Source: Agrococcus sp. ProA11
GTDB taxonomy: Bacteria > Actinomycetota > Actinomycetes > Actinomycetales > Microbacteriaceae
DNA length: 64,000 nucleotides
Assembly: GCF_039880525.1 (NCBI RefSeq)
Contig: NZ_CP156989.1
Location: 496,001 to 560,000, forward strand
Reading direction: 5' to 3'
Both the position numbers and the translations under genes were made by a program. Shown one piece after another: positions 11,329 to 21,437 of this stretch. Under the pieces are notes generated by a model, which worked only from the letters and a program-made list of their open reading frames with translations, did not search any database and was not told where the DNA came from. The first letter of the stretch is position 1; each line of letters opens with the position of its first letter.

Positions 11329-11952
11329 ATGTCGATTCCCGATCGCGAGATCGCCGCGGAGCGGTCGGTGAGTGTGGTCGCCGACGGCGCGCTCGCCGCG
11401 GCGCTCCGCGCAGCGGTCGATGCGGATCCGTCGCTGCGCCTGACGGGCGTCGTTGCGCGGTTCACCGAGCTGGTGACGGAGGCGGAGTTCCCCGGCGACG
11501 TCGTGCTGCTCGCTGAGGCGTCCGGCGCGGCGCTCTTCGCACATGCCCAGACGGCACTCGCCGCGGGCGCGCTGGTCATCGTGCATGCCGACGTCAGCGC
11601 CGCGCAGCAGGAGGCGCTCGAGCAGGCGGGCGTGGCCGTCGTGCCGCGCGATGAGGCGGCCGCAGCGGTGGTGAGCCGCATCGGCAGACTGCGACCGACG
11701 GGTCGACGCGGCCAGCGCACGCTCGACAGCGACGTCCGCCCGCGCCCGCGGCTCTCGCGCAGCGAGCGGCGTGCGCTCGCGCACTACGTGCAGGGGCGCA
11801 CCACCGTGCAGGTCGCCGCCGAGATGGGGGTCGGCTATGAGACCGCGAAGACGTTCCTCCGTCGGGTGCGGGCGAAGTACGCCGCGGTCGACAGGGCAGC
11901 GGGCAAGCGCGCCCAGCTGATCGCGCGTGCCGAAGAGGACGGGATCCTCTAG
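11329..11952 (+). CDS. LuxR-type DNA-binding regulator with receiver-like N-terminus
   Basis: A 207-residue protein. Residues 10-115 have the alternating hydrophobic pattern of a receiver fold (VSVVADGALAAALRAAV, then GDVVLLAEASGAALFA) but no clear phospho-accepting aspartate at the usual place. Residues about 145-205 form a LuxR/GerE-type helix-turn-helix: LSRSERRALAHYVQGRT followed by VAAEMGVGYETAKTFLRRV. It lies eight bases after mqo and two before tdk, so it may share their transcript. Targets are unknown; it could be an orphan regulator working without a partner kinase. Confidence 0.75.
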   Translation: MSIPDREIAAERSVSVVADGALAAALRAAVDADPSLRLTGVVARFTELVTEAEFPGDVVLLAEASGAALFAHAQTALAAGALVIVHADVSAAQQEALEQAGVAVVPRDEAAAAVVSRIGRLRPTGRRGQRTLDSDVRPRPRLSRSERRALAHYVQGRTTVQVAAEMGVGYETAKTFLRRVRAKYAAVDRAAGKRAQLIARAEEDGIL

Positions 11953-11954
11953 CC

Positions 11955-12551
11955 GTGGCCAAGCTCTACTTCCGCTATGGCGCGATGAACTCCGGCAAGT
12001 CGACCGGGCTGCTGCAGGCCGCTTTCAACTATGAGGAGCGGGGGCAGCGAGTGCTGCTCGCGAAGCCGTCGACCGACACGAAGGGCGAGCGAGACATCGT
12101 CTCCCGCCTGGGCGTCACCCGGCAGGTCGACTTCCTCGTGGGGCCGGAGGAATCCGCTGCGGCCGCGTTCGAGGCTGCCGCCGCAACGCGTGACGAGCCG
12201 GTCGCGTGCCTGCTGCTCGACGAGGCGCAGTTCCTGACGCCCGGACAGGTCGACGAGCTGCTGCGCATCGCAGTCGAGCGCGGCGTGCCGGTCATCGCCT
12301 ACGGCATCCGCACCGACTTCCTGACGCACGCGTTCCCGGGGTCGGCCCGCCTGCTCGAGCTCGCCCACTCGCTCGAGGAGCTCAAGACGATCTGCCGCTG
12401 CGGCCGCAAGGCCATGTTCAATGGCCGGAAGATCGGCGATGCGTTCGTCTTCGACGGCGACCAGGTCGCCATCGATGGCGAGTCGGTCACCTACGAGTCG
12501 CTCTGCGCCACCTGCTACCTGCAGGAGTCCGGCGGCCGCCTGGGCGTCTGA
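11955..12551 (+). CDS. tdk: Thymidine kinase
   Basis: Salvage enzyme that phosphorylates thymidine. The 198-residue length fits type II thymidine kinases. It shows the P-loop YGAMNSGKSTGLL, the Walker B/lid segment LLLDEAQFL and a zinc-binding lasso with cysteines in TICRCGRKAMFN and LCATCYLQ. The GTG start at 11955 directly precedes the conserved AKLYFRYGAMNSGKST and lies two bases after the stop of the upstream regulator. Confidence 0.95.
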   Translation: MAKLYFRYGAMNSGKSTGLLQAAFNYEERGQRVLLAKPSTDTKGERDIVSRLGVTRQVDFLVGPEESAAAAFEAAAATRDEPVACLLLDEAQFLTPGQVDELLRIAVERGVPVIAYGIRTDFLTHAFPGSARLLELAHSLEELKTICRCGRKAMFNGRKIGDAFVFDGDQVAIDGESVTYESLCATCYLQESGGRLGV

Positions 12552-12582
12552 ACCGCGCTCGTCGGCCTCCCGTAGGTCCCCC

Positions 12583-12703
12583 GTAGGTCGAGGAGCGCTC
12601 GGGCGCAGCCCGAGCGCGTCACGAGACCGAACGCGACCAGTCGGTCTCGTGACGCGCGCGGCTTCGCCGCCCGCTCCTCGACCTGCGGATGTCACGAGAC
12701 CGG
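12583..12703. repeat. Hairpin repeat cluster, copies 2 (+), 3 (-) and a fragment
   Basis: Copy 2 (12583-12628) has ends GTAGGTCGAGGAGCG and CGCGTCACGAGACC around GCTCGGGC/GCCCGAGC. Copy 3 (12643-12684) is inverted, beginning GGTCTCGTGACGCG and ending CGCTCCTCGACCT. The fragment GTCACGAGACCGGG follows at 12691. The paired inverted copies could form one large cruciform or a bidirectional transcription stop between tdk and tRNA-Pro. Confidence 0.8.
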
Positions 12704-12710
12704 GACAGCA

Positions 12711-12742
12711 GAAGGGCCCCCGCCTGCCGGCGAGGGCCCTTC
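12711..12742 (-). terminator. Terminator hairpin after tRNA-Pro
   Basis: GAAGGGCCC (12711-12719) pairs with GGGCCCTTC (12734-12742), extended by CCGCC/GGCG nearer the loop. It lies just beyond the 3' end of the minus-strand tRNA. Confidence 0.7.
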
Positions 12743-12747
12743 ACACA

Positions 12748-12824
<77 letters not shown>

Positions 12825-12870
12825 ATGTCACGTCGCCGGATCTGAGACCCGGCAGAGCAACCGCACCAGT

Positions 12871-13812
12871 CTACCCGATGTCGCGGGGCCGCAGCGACAC
12901 GACGACCGCCTCCGGTGGCGTGCCCAGCCTGAACGGGGCGAAGATCGACGAGCCGATGCCCTGCGAGACGTTCAGCGGCACCGAGCGCCCCTCATGCGTC
13001 CAGCTGCTGAGCCCCGACGCCTGCGCGCGCGGGATGTCGCAGTTCGTGACGAGCGCATGCCCGCCCGGGATGCGCACCTGGCCGCCGTGCGTGTGGCCCG
13101 CGAGGATCGCATCCGCTCCCAGGTCGACGAACGCGTTGAGGATCCGCTGGTAGGGCGCGTGCGTGACGCCGAGCGTGACACGCGGCGCGTCGCCGACGGC
13201 CTTGCGCATCCGTGAGATCGCGGCCTCGGTCTGGTCGAGACGATCCCAGTGCCGATGCGGGTCGGCGACCCCGAATGCGGCAACGGTCGTGCCGCGCACC
13301 TCGATCGCCCGCGCGAGGTTGTTGAGGTTCAGCCAGCCGAGCTCCTTGAACGCGCGCTCGAGCCCCTCGGTGTCCAGTCGCTTCGACGCGCCGCCGCTGG
13401 GCTTCGACGGGCCGCCGAAGTAGCGCAGCGGATTCTTGAACTCGGGTCCGTAGACGTCGTTCGAACCGTGCACGAAGAAGCCCGGCACACCCTCGAACAC
13501 CCGGAGCGCGTCGGCCAGCACGGGCAGGGCAGCGGCGTGCCCGAGGCTGTCGCCCGTGTTGACGATCACGTCCGGCTCGACGGTGGTCAGCCCGGAGAGC
13601 CAGTCGAGCTTGTCGGACTGCCACGGCGCCAGGTGGATGTCAGCCAGGTGCAGCACGGTGATCGGTCGCGCGCCCTTGGGCAGCACATGCAGCGTCTCCG
13701 TGCGCACGCGGAACGCTCGCGGCTCGATGGCCGTCGCATAGGCGGCCACGGCGGCGCCCGCGGCGAGGGTGCCGCCGACGAGCGCGCCGAGCGCTCTCGG
13801 GCTAGCAGCCAG
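12871..13812 (-). CDS. Membrane-anchored metallophosphoesterase
   Basis: A 313-residue protein with one N-terminal hydrophobic segment (ALVGGTLAAGAAVAAYATA) and a calcineurin-like phosphoesterase domain: LHLADIHLAPW, VNTGDSLGH, HGSNDVYG (GNHD-like), VTHAPY and ILAGHTHGGQV supply the metal ligands. Related actinobacterial proteins (YkuE-like) act at the membrane; the substrate is unknown. The start is uncertain. No ATG, GTG or TTG precedes the hydrophobic segment in a plausible place, but a CTG at 13812 has GGAGG five bases upstream and overlaps the stop of the penicillin-binding protein gene. The GTG at 13749 would cut the membrane segment. Confidence 0.85.
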   Translation of the reverse strand: MAASPRALGALVGGTLAAGAAVAAYATAIEPRAFRVRTETLHVLPKGARPITVLHLADIHLAPWQSDKLDWLSGLTTVEPDVIVNTGDSLGHAAALPVLADALRVFEGVPGFFVHGSNDVYGPEFKNPLRYFGGPSKPSGGASKRLDTEGLERAFKELGWLNLNNLARAIEVRGTTVAAFGVADPHRHWDRLDQTEAAISRMRKAVGDAPRVTLGVTHAPYQRILNAFVDLGADAILAGHTHGGQVRIPGGHALVTNCDIPRAQASGLSSWTHEGRSVPLNVSQGIGSSIFAPFRLGTPPEAVVVSLRPRDIG

Positions 13813-16354
13813 GGTCGCCTCCGGATGCGTTCGTGCCGACGACGACCGAGATCGGGTCGCCGGGCGCGCCGGGCGCGTCAGCGAGCGGGTTCTGCGCGAG
13901 CACGGTGCAGACGTTGGCCTCGCCGTGGTCCTGCCAGGTGATCTGCATGAGCTCGGCATCGAAGCCGGCGCTGCCCAGGGCCGCGCGCGCATCGGAGAGC
14001 GCCTGCCCGACCAGATTCGGCCAGGTCGATCCCGACGGAGCCTCGGTGGACTCCGGCTCCGCATCCGGCGACAGGCCGCCGTTCGAGGGGTAGATGATGA
14101 TCGGCGTCTGCGTCGTCACGAGCGAGCCCGCGCCGGGCGCGGTGTACTCGACGAGCCCCTCGTCCTGCAGGCCCTCGATCGGATCGGCGACCTGCACCGT
14201 GAAGCCCGCCGCGGTCAGGGTCGCCTCGGCGTCGGCGACGCTCTGGCCGGCCACGCTCGGCAGCTCGTTGGCGTTGCCGCGCAGCGTGTCCTGATCGGGC
14301 GAGAGGAACTCACCGCCGGGATAGCGGTTGATGGCCTCGCCCATCGCGGCCGTGAAGATGGACGACCGCACGTTCCACCGCTCCTGGAGCGAGTAGTTGC
14401 CGACGATGTTGCCCACCCACACCGAGGTGGCGACCGTCGGGCTGGCCCCGTTCACCCAGGTCTGGACGACGTTGTTGGTGGTTCCAGTCTTGGAGATCAC
14501 CGGGGTCGGCCCTGCGGGGTTGTTGATCGGGTTGCGCTCGGTCACCTCGTTCAGCACGAGCTGCATCACCGACGCGACCTCCGGCGTGATCGCCTGGCGG
14601 CAGTCCTGCCCGGGAGGCGCGACCTCGGTGCCGTCGCGCGCGATGATGCGGTCGATCGCGATCGGCTCGCAGGCGACACCGCCGTTGGCGATGGTCGCGA
14701 AGGCGGTCGCCATGCCCATCGGCGTCACGGTCGAACCGGAGCCGATCACGGCGGGAGCGAAGATGTCCCACTCGCCGTTGGCGGGGTAGACGCCCATCCG
14801 CTCCGCGGTGTCGTGGATGTCGCAGAGATCCAGCTCGCTGGCCATGCGCGCGATGCCGGTGTTCACGGAGTTCACCATGATCTCGGTCGGCGTCATCCGC
14901 GCGTACTCGTTGCCCTCGTTGTTCTGCGGGTCCCAGGGCTCCGAGACGAGCCCGGTGCACTCGGCCGTGAATGAGCCCAGCGGCCACTCCTCGCGGGTCG
15001 CGTCGAGCTGCTCGTTCACGGAATGGCCGTCGATGATCCACTGCGCGAGCGTGAAGACCTTGAAGCCTGAGCCCGGCTGGAAGCCGGTTGAGGTGCCGTG
15101 CTCGGCATCCGCGTTGAAGTTGACGCTCGTGGCGGTCGGTGGCGCGCCCTCGCCGTTGTAGTAGTCCTTGTTCTGCACCATCGCCAGCACGCGGCCCGTG
15201 CCGACCTCGAGCTGCGTCACCGCGGCGCCCGACTGCCAGCGCGTCTCGTCGTTGGGCACCAGCTGGTCGACCGTGCTCTGGATGGCGTCGTTCAGGTCGA
15301 GGTCGATCGACGTGTAGATGCGGTAGCCGCCCTGGAAGAGCGCGGCGGCGTTGTCGGCCTGCGATGCGCCGAGGATGTAGTGGCCGTCGACCTGGTCGCG
15401 CTGCAGCACGCGGGTGACGTAGTCGCAGAAGAAGCGCGCCGAGTCATAACCGGTGATGCAGCCGTTGTTCGCGGGCTGGATGTCGACGAAGTTCTCGTCC
15501 ACGGGGATGGCGAGCGCCTCGTCACGCTCATCGGCCGTGATCAGGCCCTCCGCAGCCATGCGGTTGATGATGAAGTCGCGTCGCTCCTGGTTGCGCGGCC
15601 AGTTGTCCGCTTCGAACAGGTTGCGGATCGAGGGGTTCTGCACCGTGGCGATCAGGGCCGCGGACTCGGCGATGGACAGATCCGAGGCCGACTTGTTGAA
15701 GATGCGCTGCGCCCCGGACTCGATGCCGTAGATGTTGCCGCCGAAGTTGGCGATGTTGAGGTAGGCGAGCACGATCTCGTTCTTCGTGTACTCCTGCTCG
15801 AGACCGATCGCGAGCCGCATCTCGGCGAGCTTGCGCTGGTAGCTCTCCTGGTACTGCTGCGCGTAGGTCTCCTCGTCGCCGCGGATGAACGCATCCATGG
15901 CGATCTGCTGGCGCACCAGCTGCATCGTCAGGGTCGAGGCGCCGGAGTCCCCGCCGAAGCCGAGCTGCGACATGCCGGCGCGGATCACGGATGGCGCGTC
16001 GACGCCACCGTGCTGGTAGTAGCGGCGGTCCTCGCCGGCGACGAGGGCGTTGACGGCCGTCGACGGCACATCGCTCCACTGCAGCACCTGGCGGTCCTGC
16101 GCGTAGAACTGCGCGATCTCCACCGGCTGGCCGTCGCGCAGGCCGTAGATGCGGTTGCGCTCCGCCTGCTGGTTGATCTGGGCGTAGGAGGGCAGGCTCT
16201 CGAAGAGGTCCAGGCCGCTGTTCGCCGCGCTCGAGGCGACGGCGAGGGCAGGGGTCAGCGTCGCGGAGACGAGGATCCCGGCGATCGCGGAGAACCCGAT
16301 GAGCCCGAGCAGGGAGCCGAGCAGGCTTCCTGGCTTGTGTCGTGTGGCGGCCAT
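13802..16354 (-). CDS. Bifunctional class A penicillin-binding protein with PASTA domains
   Basis: Polymerises and crosslinks peptidoglycan outside the membrane. The 850-residue protein has a single N-terminal membrane segment (about residues 12-35), a GT51 glycosyltransferase domain with AGEDRRYYQHGG and STLTMQLVRQQ, and a transpeptidase domain with active-site motifs SGFK (Ser near residue 429), SVN and KTGTTNN. Two C-terminal PASTA repeats (LPSVAGQSVADAEATLTAAG and WPNLVGQALSDARAALGSAG) follow, as in actinobacterial PonA-type proteins. It overlaps the metallophosphoesterase gene by eleven bases. A TACCCT box at 16363-16368, eight bases before the ATG, suggests a leaderless or near-leaderless transcript. 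Confidence 0.95.
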   Translation of the reverse strand: MAATRHKPGSLLGSLLGLIGFSAIAGILVSATLTPALAVASSAANSGLDLFESLPSYAQINQQAERNRIYGLRDGQPVEIAQFYAQDRQVLQWSDVPSTAVNALVAGEDRRYYQHGGVDAPSVIRAGMSQLGFGGDSGASTLTMQLVRQQIAMDAFIRGDEETYAQQYQESYQRKLAEMRLAIGLEQEYTKNEIVLAYLNIANFGGNIYGIESGAQRIFNKSASDLSIAESAALIATVQNPSIRNLFEADNWPRNQERRDFIINRMAAEGLITADERDEALAIPVDENFVDIQPANNGCITGYDSARFFCDYVTRVLQRDQVDGHYILGASQADNAAALFQGGYRIYTSIDLDLNDAIQSTVDQLVPNDETRWQSGAAVTQLEVGTGRVLAMVQNKDYYNGEGAPPTATSVNFNADAEHGTSTGFQPGSGFKVFTLAQWIIDGHSVNEQLDATREEWPLGSFTAECTGLVSEPWDPQNNEGNEYARMTPTEIMVNSVNTGIARMASELDLCDIHDTAERMGVYPANGEWDIFAPAVIGSGSTVTPMGMATAFATIANGGVACEPIAIDRIIARDGTEVAPPGQDCRQAITPEVASVMQLVLNEVTERNPINNPAGPTPVISKTGTTNNVVQTWVNGASPTVATSVWVGNIVGNYSLQERWNVRSSIFTAAMGEAINRYPGGEFLSPDQDTLRGNANELPSVAGQSVADAEATLTAAGFTVQVADPIEGLQDEGLVEYTAPGAGSLVTTQTPIIIYPSNGGLSPDAEPESTEAPSGSTWPNLVGQALSDARAALGSAGFDAELMQITWQDHGEANVCTVLAQNPLADAPGAPGDPISVVVGTNASGGDPGC

Positions 16355-16362
16355 AGCATGTC

Positions 16363-16368
16363 AGGGTA
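16363..16368 (-). promoter_or_regulatory. -10 box for the penicillin-binding protein gene
   Basis: TACCCT on the minus strand, eight bases from the ATG at 16354. It also faces the divergent DUF4177 gene at 16404. Confidence 0.45.
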
Positions 16369-16403
16369 CGGGAACAACCTATGAGGGCAGGGGACGACAG
16401 ACG

Positions 16404-16577
16404 ATGTCGAAGACCATCTGGGAGTACGCGACCACGCCACTCCTCATCCACCGCGAGACCGCCATCCTGAACACCTGGGGCGGGGACGGATGGGAGCTCG
16501 TGCACGTCGCGAACGGCCCCGAGGGCGGCATGGTCGCGTTCCTGAAGCGCCCCGTCGAGTCGGGCGACGCGGCGTGA
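16404..16577 (+). CDS. DUF4177-like small protein
   Basis: A 57-residue protein beginning MSKTIWEYATTPLLIH and containing LNTWGGDGWELVHV and GGMVAFLKRP, the WE...G.EGWELV pattern of DUF4177. Its function is unknown. AGGGGA lies about a dozen bases upstream of the ATG. Its stop overlaps the GTG start of the RidA gene (GTGA), a pairing that suggests a shared role. Confidence 0.75.
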   Translation: MSKTIWEYATTPLLIHRETAILNTWGGDGWELVHVANGPEGGMVAFLKRPVESGDAA

Positions 16578-17032
16578 GCATCGCGCAGCGCCTGGAAGAA
16601 CTCGGCCTCACGCTGCCGGCCGTCGTGCCGCCGGTCGCCTCCTACGTGCCAGCGGTCTCCGCGAACGGCTTCGTGTACACCTCGGGTCAGCTGCCGATGG
16701 TCGACGGCGCGATGCCGCGCATCGGCAAGGTCGGCGCGGAGGTCTCGCCGGAGGACGCGCAGGCTGACGCCAGGCAGTGCGCGCTGAACGCGCTCGCCGC
16801 GATCGAGGCCGAGATCGGCTCGCTCGATCGCGTCACCCGCATCGTCAAGGTGGTCGGCTTCGTCGCGTCGGCGGAGGGCTTCCGGGGCCAGCCGGGCGTC
16901 GTCAACGGTGCCAGCGATGTGCTGGGCGAGATCTTCGGTGACGACGGACGCCACGCGCGCAGCGCCGTCGGCGTGGCAGAGCTGCCGCTGGGCGCGCCCG
17001 TCGAGGTCGAGCTGATCGTCGCCTACGCCTGA
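16574..17032 (+). CDS. RidA/YjgF/YER057c family protein
   Basis: A 152-residue protein of the RidA superfamily, whose members deaminate reactive enamine/imine intermediates or act in related chemistry. Segments ANGFVYTSGQLPMVDG, RQCALNALAAIEAEIGSLD and PLGAPVEVELIVAYA match the longer 150-residue actinobacterial subgroup rather than the 130-residue archetypal RidA. The arginine of the deaminase active site is not evident at the usual place near the end, so enzymatic activity is uncertain. It is translationally coupled to the preceding DUF4177 gene. Confidence 0.88.
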   Translation: MSIAQRLEELGLTLPAVVPPVASYVPAVSANGFVYTSGQLPMVDGAMPRIGKVGAEVSPEDAQADARQCALNALAAIEAEIGSLDRVTRIVKVVGFVASAEGFRGQPGVVNGASDVLGEIFGDDGRHARSAVGVAELPLGAPVEVELIVAYA

Positions 17033-17041
17033 CCCGCCCTC

Positions 17042-17224
17042 GTAGGTCGAGGAGCGGTGCGCGGAGCGCGCCGCGTCACGAGACCGGATGTTCGTGTGCC
17101 GGCGCCGGTGGCCGTTCGGTCTCGTGATGCGTGCGTCCTGCGGACGCCCGCTCCTCGACCTACGAGGCTGCCGCCATCCGTAGATCGAGGAGCGGTGCGC
17201 GGAGCGCGCCGCGTCACGAGACCG
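17042..17224. repeat. Hairpin repeat cluster, copies 4 (+), 5 (-) and 6 (+)
   Basis: Copies 4 (17042-17086) and 6 (17180-17224) are near-identical direct repeats of about 45 bp running from GTAGGTCGAGGAGCG (GTAGATCG in copy 6) to CGCGTCACGAGACCG with an identical core. Copy 5 (17118-17164) is inverted. They fill the gap between the RidA gene and acsA, which converge here. Confidence 0.85.
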
Positions 17225-17236
17225 GGCCGCTACGAG

Positions 17237-19180
<1,944 letters not shown>

Positions 19181-19281
19181 AGGGGGCTCCTCCAGACGTC
19201 GTCGTCGTCGGGGGCGAGCCTACCGGGGAGGCGCGCGCGGGTCGGGCCGTGTTGTGTCTCGCTGCCGCCTTGCTCGCCGCC

Positions 19282-19287
19282 TACGAT
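19282..19287 (+). promoter_or_regulatory. -10 box for the 6C RNA
   Basis: TACGAT about seven bases before the predicted RNA start near 19294. Confidence 0.5.
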
Positions 19288-19293
19288 GGCACC

Positions 19294-19386
19294 GTCGGCC
19301 AGTCCGACGTGAGCAGGTGCACGGCGGATCCCCCATTCGCCTCTCCTGCGGCGGCGCCCGCCTCCCCCAGGTGGGCGCCGCCTTCT
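19294..19386 (+). ncRNA. 6C-type small RNA
   Basis: Two consecutive stem-loops expose runs of C. Stem GGCGGAT/ATTCGCC (19323-19341) has loop CCCCC; a 14-bp stem (19350-19363 with 19369-19382, one G-T pair) also has loop CCCCC and is followed by TTCTC, so it may double as the terminator. This is the architecture of the actinobacterial 6C RNA, although these loops have five rather than six C. A short GTCGG/CCGAC stem precedes them. The 5' end is placed from the TACGAT box. The region between acsA and tadA holds no convincing protein gene. Confidence 0.72.
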
Positions 19387-19449
19387 CGCGCGGCCGAGCG
19401 CGTCTCCACAGCTCGATGCAGGTCCGCCGCGCGCGACCGCCCGCCGCAC

Positions 19450-19455
19450 TACCGT
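19450..19455 (+). promoter_or_regulatory. Leaderless -10 box for the tad operon
   Basis: TACCGT followed by seven bases and ATG at 19463. It would drive tadA and, by read-through, the genes downstream, including the integrase. Confidence 0.55.
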
Positions 19456-19462
19456 CCGAGGC

Positions 19463-20491
19463 ATGACTGCACGGGCCGGGCCGGCGCTCGGGCGGGGGAC
19501 GGGCATCCCGTTCGTCGCCGGAGGCGCGCGGCCGGCCGCGCGCAGCGCAGCGTCTGCGCGCACGGGGATCGGCGGCGGCGCGCTGCACGAGTTCGGCGAG
19601 CTCGCACCGCTGGTCGCCGAACCGGAGGTCACGGACGTGTTCGTGGTGGCGGGAGCTGTCTGGGTCGACCGCGGCGCGGGGCCAGAACGTGCGCCCCTCG
19701 TGCTCGACGGGGCGCGCGCCCGCTCGCTCGCAGTGGCGCTGGTGGCAGCCGGCGGTCGGCATGTCGACGAGGCGACGCCGTGCGTCGACGTGCGGCTGCA
19801 CGATGGCATCCGCGTGCACGCGGTGCTGCCGCCCGTGGCTGTGGCTGGCACGCAGCTCTCGATCCGGCTGCCGCGGGTGGCGGCGCTGTCGCTCGACGAG
19901 CTCGATCGGGGAGGGGCGTTCTCGCTCGTGGCGCTCGATCGCGTGCGTGCGCTCGTCGCGCGCCGCGCGAACGTGCTGGTCACGGGCGGCGGCGGCTCGG
20001 GGAAGACGACGCTGCTGGGCGCGATGCTCTCGGAGGCCGGGTCGGCAGAGCGCATCGTGACGATCGAGGATGTCGCCGAGCTGCGCATCCGTCACCCCCA
20101 CGTGGTGGCGCTCGAGGCGCGGCAGGCGAACGCCGAGGGTGCGGGCGCGATCGGCCTCGAGCAGCTCGTGCGCGAAGCACTGCGCATGCGCCCGGATCGA
20201 CTGGTGCTGGGCGAATGCCGCGGGGCGGAGGTGCGCGAGCTGCTGGCTGCGCTCAACACCGGTCACGACGGCGGGGCGGGCACGCTGCATGCGAATTCGC
20301 TCGACGACGTGCCAGCGCGACTCGAGGCGCTCGGCGCGCTCGCGCGGCTGACCCCCGCCGCGCTCGCGCGTCAGGCGGTCAGCGCGATCGACGCGGTGCT
20401 GCACCTCGAGCGGAGCGGGCAGGTGCGCCGCGTGGCAGCAATCGGTGAGCTGCTGCTGCGGGACGAGCGGCTGGTGGTGCGAGCGACGTGA
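19463..20491 (+). CDS. tadA: Tad pilus assembly ATPase TadA/CpaF family
   Basis: Cytoplasmic secretion ATPase powering assembly of Flp/Tad-type pili. The 342-residue protein has the family order: an N-terminal domain with LVAEPEVTDVFVVAGAVWVD, Walker A VTGGGGSGKTTLLGAML (near residue 174), the Asp box IVTIEDVAELRI, Walker B MRPDRLVLGECRGAEVREL and the His box TGHDGGAGTLHANS. It is slightly shorter than many CpaF proteins, lacking a long N-terminal extension. The stop overlaps the next gene (GTGA). The start is set by the leaderless promoter. Confidence 0.93.
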   Translation: MTARAGPALGRGTGIPFVAGGARPAARSAASARTGIGGGALHEFGELAPLVAEPEVTDVFVVAGAVWVDRGAGPERAPLVLDGARARSLAVALVAAGGRHVDEATPCVDVRLHDGIRVHAVLPPVAVAGTQLSIRLPRVAALSLDELDRGGAFSLVALDRVRALVARRANVLVTGGGGSGKTTLLGAMLSEAGSAERIVTIEDVAELRIRHPHVVALEARQANAEGAGAIGLEQLVREALRMRPDRLVLGECRGAEVRELLAALNTGHDGGAGTLHANSLDDVPARLEALGALARLTPAALARQAVSAIDAVLHLERSGQVRRVAAIGELLLRDERLVVRAT

Positions 20492-21315
20492 GCGGTGAGC
20501 AGGACGAGACCGCAGCCGTCGTGCACCGGCTCGCGGCGCTGGTCGCCGGCGGCCTGCCGATCGAGCGGGCGTGGTCGTTGCTCGGCACGGATGCGGCGGC
20601 TGCCGGTGCGCGCGATGGCGGCGAGCTGGTGACCGCGGTGCTGGCGGTCGCGCGGGAGACGGGCGCGCCGATGGCGCCGACGCTCGAGCGGCTGGCCGCC
20701 CTGCTGCGCGAGCAGGCGGCGCAGCGGCGATCGCTTGCGGCGGCACTCGCGGGCCCGCGGGCGACCGCGAACCTCGTGATGGTGCTGCCGATCGTGGGGC
20801 TGGGGTTCGGTGCGGCGCTGGGGCTCGACGTGCTCGGCGCCGCGGCGGGCGGCGGGCCCGCGACCTGGTCGATGCTCGCGGGAGCGGGGCTGCTGGCCGC
20901 GGCGACGGCGTGGTCGCGCGCCATCGTCCGGCGGGCGACGCGCGGCGATCCCGCCCCCGGGCTCGCGCTCGACCTGGTCGCGGTGGCGCTCGCGGGCGGA
21001 GGAGCGGCCGCCCGAGCCCGGCAGGTCGCGGCCCAGGCGCTGCAGGCGGCCGGCGTGGAGACGGGCGGATGGCGCGAGGTCGACGCGGCGCTGGACCTCG
21101 CACGTCGTGCCGGCGTCCCGGTGCGCGGTCTGCTCGTCGCGGAGGCGGCCGCGACGCGCACCCGCGCTCGCCTCGACGGCGAGGCGCGCGCGCAGCGGGC
21201 AGCTGTGCAGCTCGCGCTGCCGCTCGGCGTCTGCGTGCTGCCCGCCTTCTCGCTGCTGGTCGTCGTGCCGCTGGTGCTGTCGATGCTCGACGGCGCGCTC
21301 GCCCCGCTCGCGTAG
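20488..21315 (+). CDS. Fused TadB-TadC-like pilus platform protein
   Basis: A 275-residue inner-membrane protein that seems to combine both Tad platform subunits. Residues 1-130 hold one type II secretion F-like unit (LVAGGLPIERAWSLLG, LLREQAAQRRSLAAALAGP) ending in two membrane segments. Residues 165-270 hold a second (LALDLVAVALAGGGAAARAR, ALDLARRAGVPVRGLLVAEA) ending in LPLGVCVLPAFSLLVVVPLV. Tad operons usually have separate tadB and tadC genes of about 280 and 190-290 residues. The gene is coupled to tadA by a GTGA overlap. Confidence 0.85.
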   Translation: MSGEQDETAAVVHRLAALVAGGLPIERAWSLLGTDAAAAGARDGGELVTAVLAVARETGAPMAPTLERLAALLREQAAQRRSLAAALAGPRATANLVMVLPIVGLGFGAALGLDVLGAAAGGGPATWSMLAGAGLLAAATAWSRAIVRRATRGDPAPGLALDLVAVALAGGGAAARARQVAAQALQAAGVETGGWREVDAALDLARRAGVPVRGLLVAEAAATRTRARLDGEARAQRAAVQLALPLGVCVLPAFSLLVVVPLVLSMLDGALAPLA

Positions 21316-21379
21316 CGCCGCCTCCCGCCGCCGCCCCGCCTGCCGCCGCCCCGCCCCGCGCCGCCGCCGGCGCCGCGCC

Positions 21380-21437
21380 GCGCGTGTCAGCTTGTTGCAC
21401 TTCCAGCGCCCCGGAACAGCAACAACCTGACACGCGC
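21380..21437 (+). repeat. Long inverted repeat upstream of the pilin-like gene
   Basis: GCGCGTGTCAGCTTGTTG (21380-21397) and CAACAACCTGACACGCGC (21420-21437) are reverse complements with a single mismatch, around a 22-base loop. It lies in the 231-bp gap between the tadB-tadC fusion and the DUF4244 gene and could be an mRNA-processing or attenuation site separating pilin expression from that of the machinery. Confidence 0.8.

Noticed and set aside
21316-21379. Proline/alanine-type coding sequence in the GC-rich stretch after tadB-tadC
   Set aside because: It is simple CCG/CGC-rich sequence before the inverted repeat, with no start or ribosome binding site.
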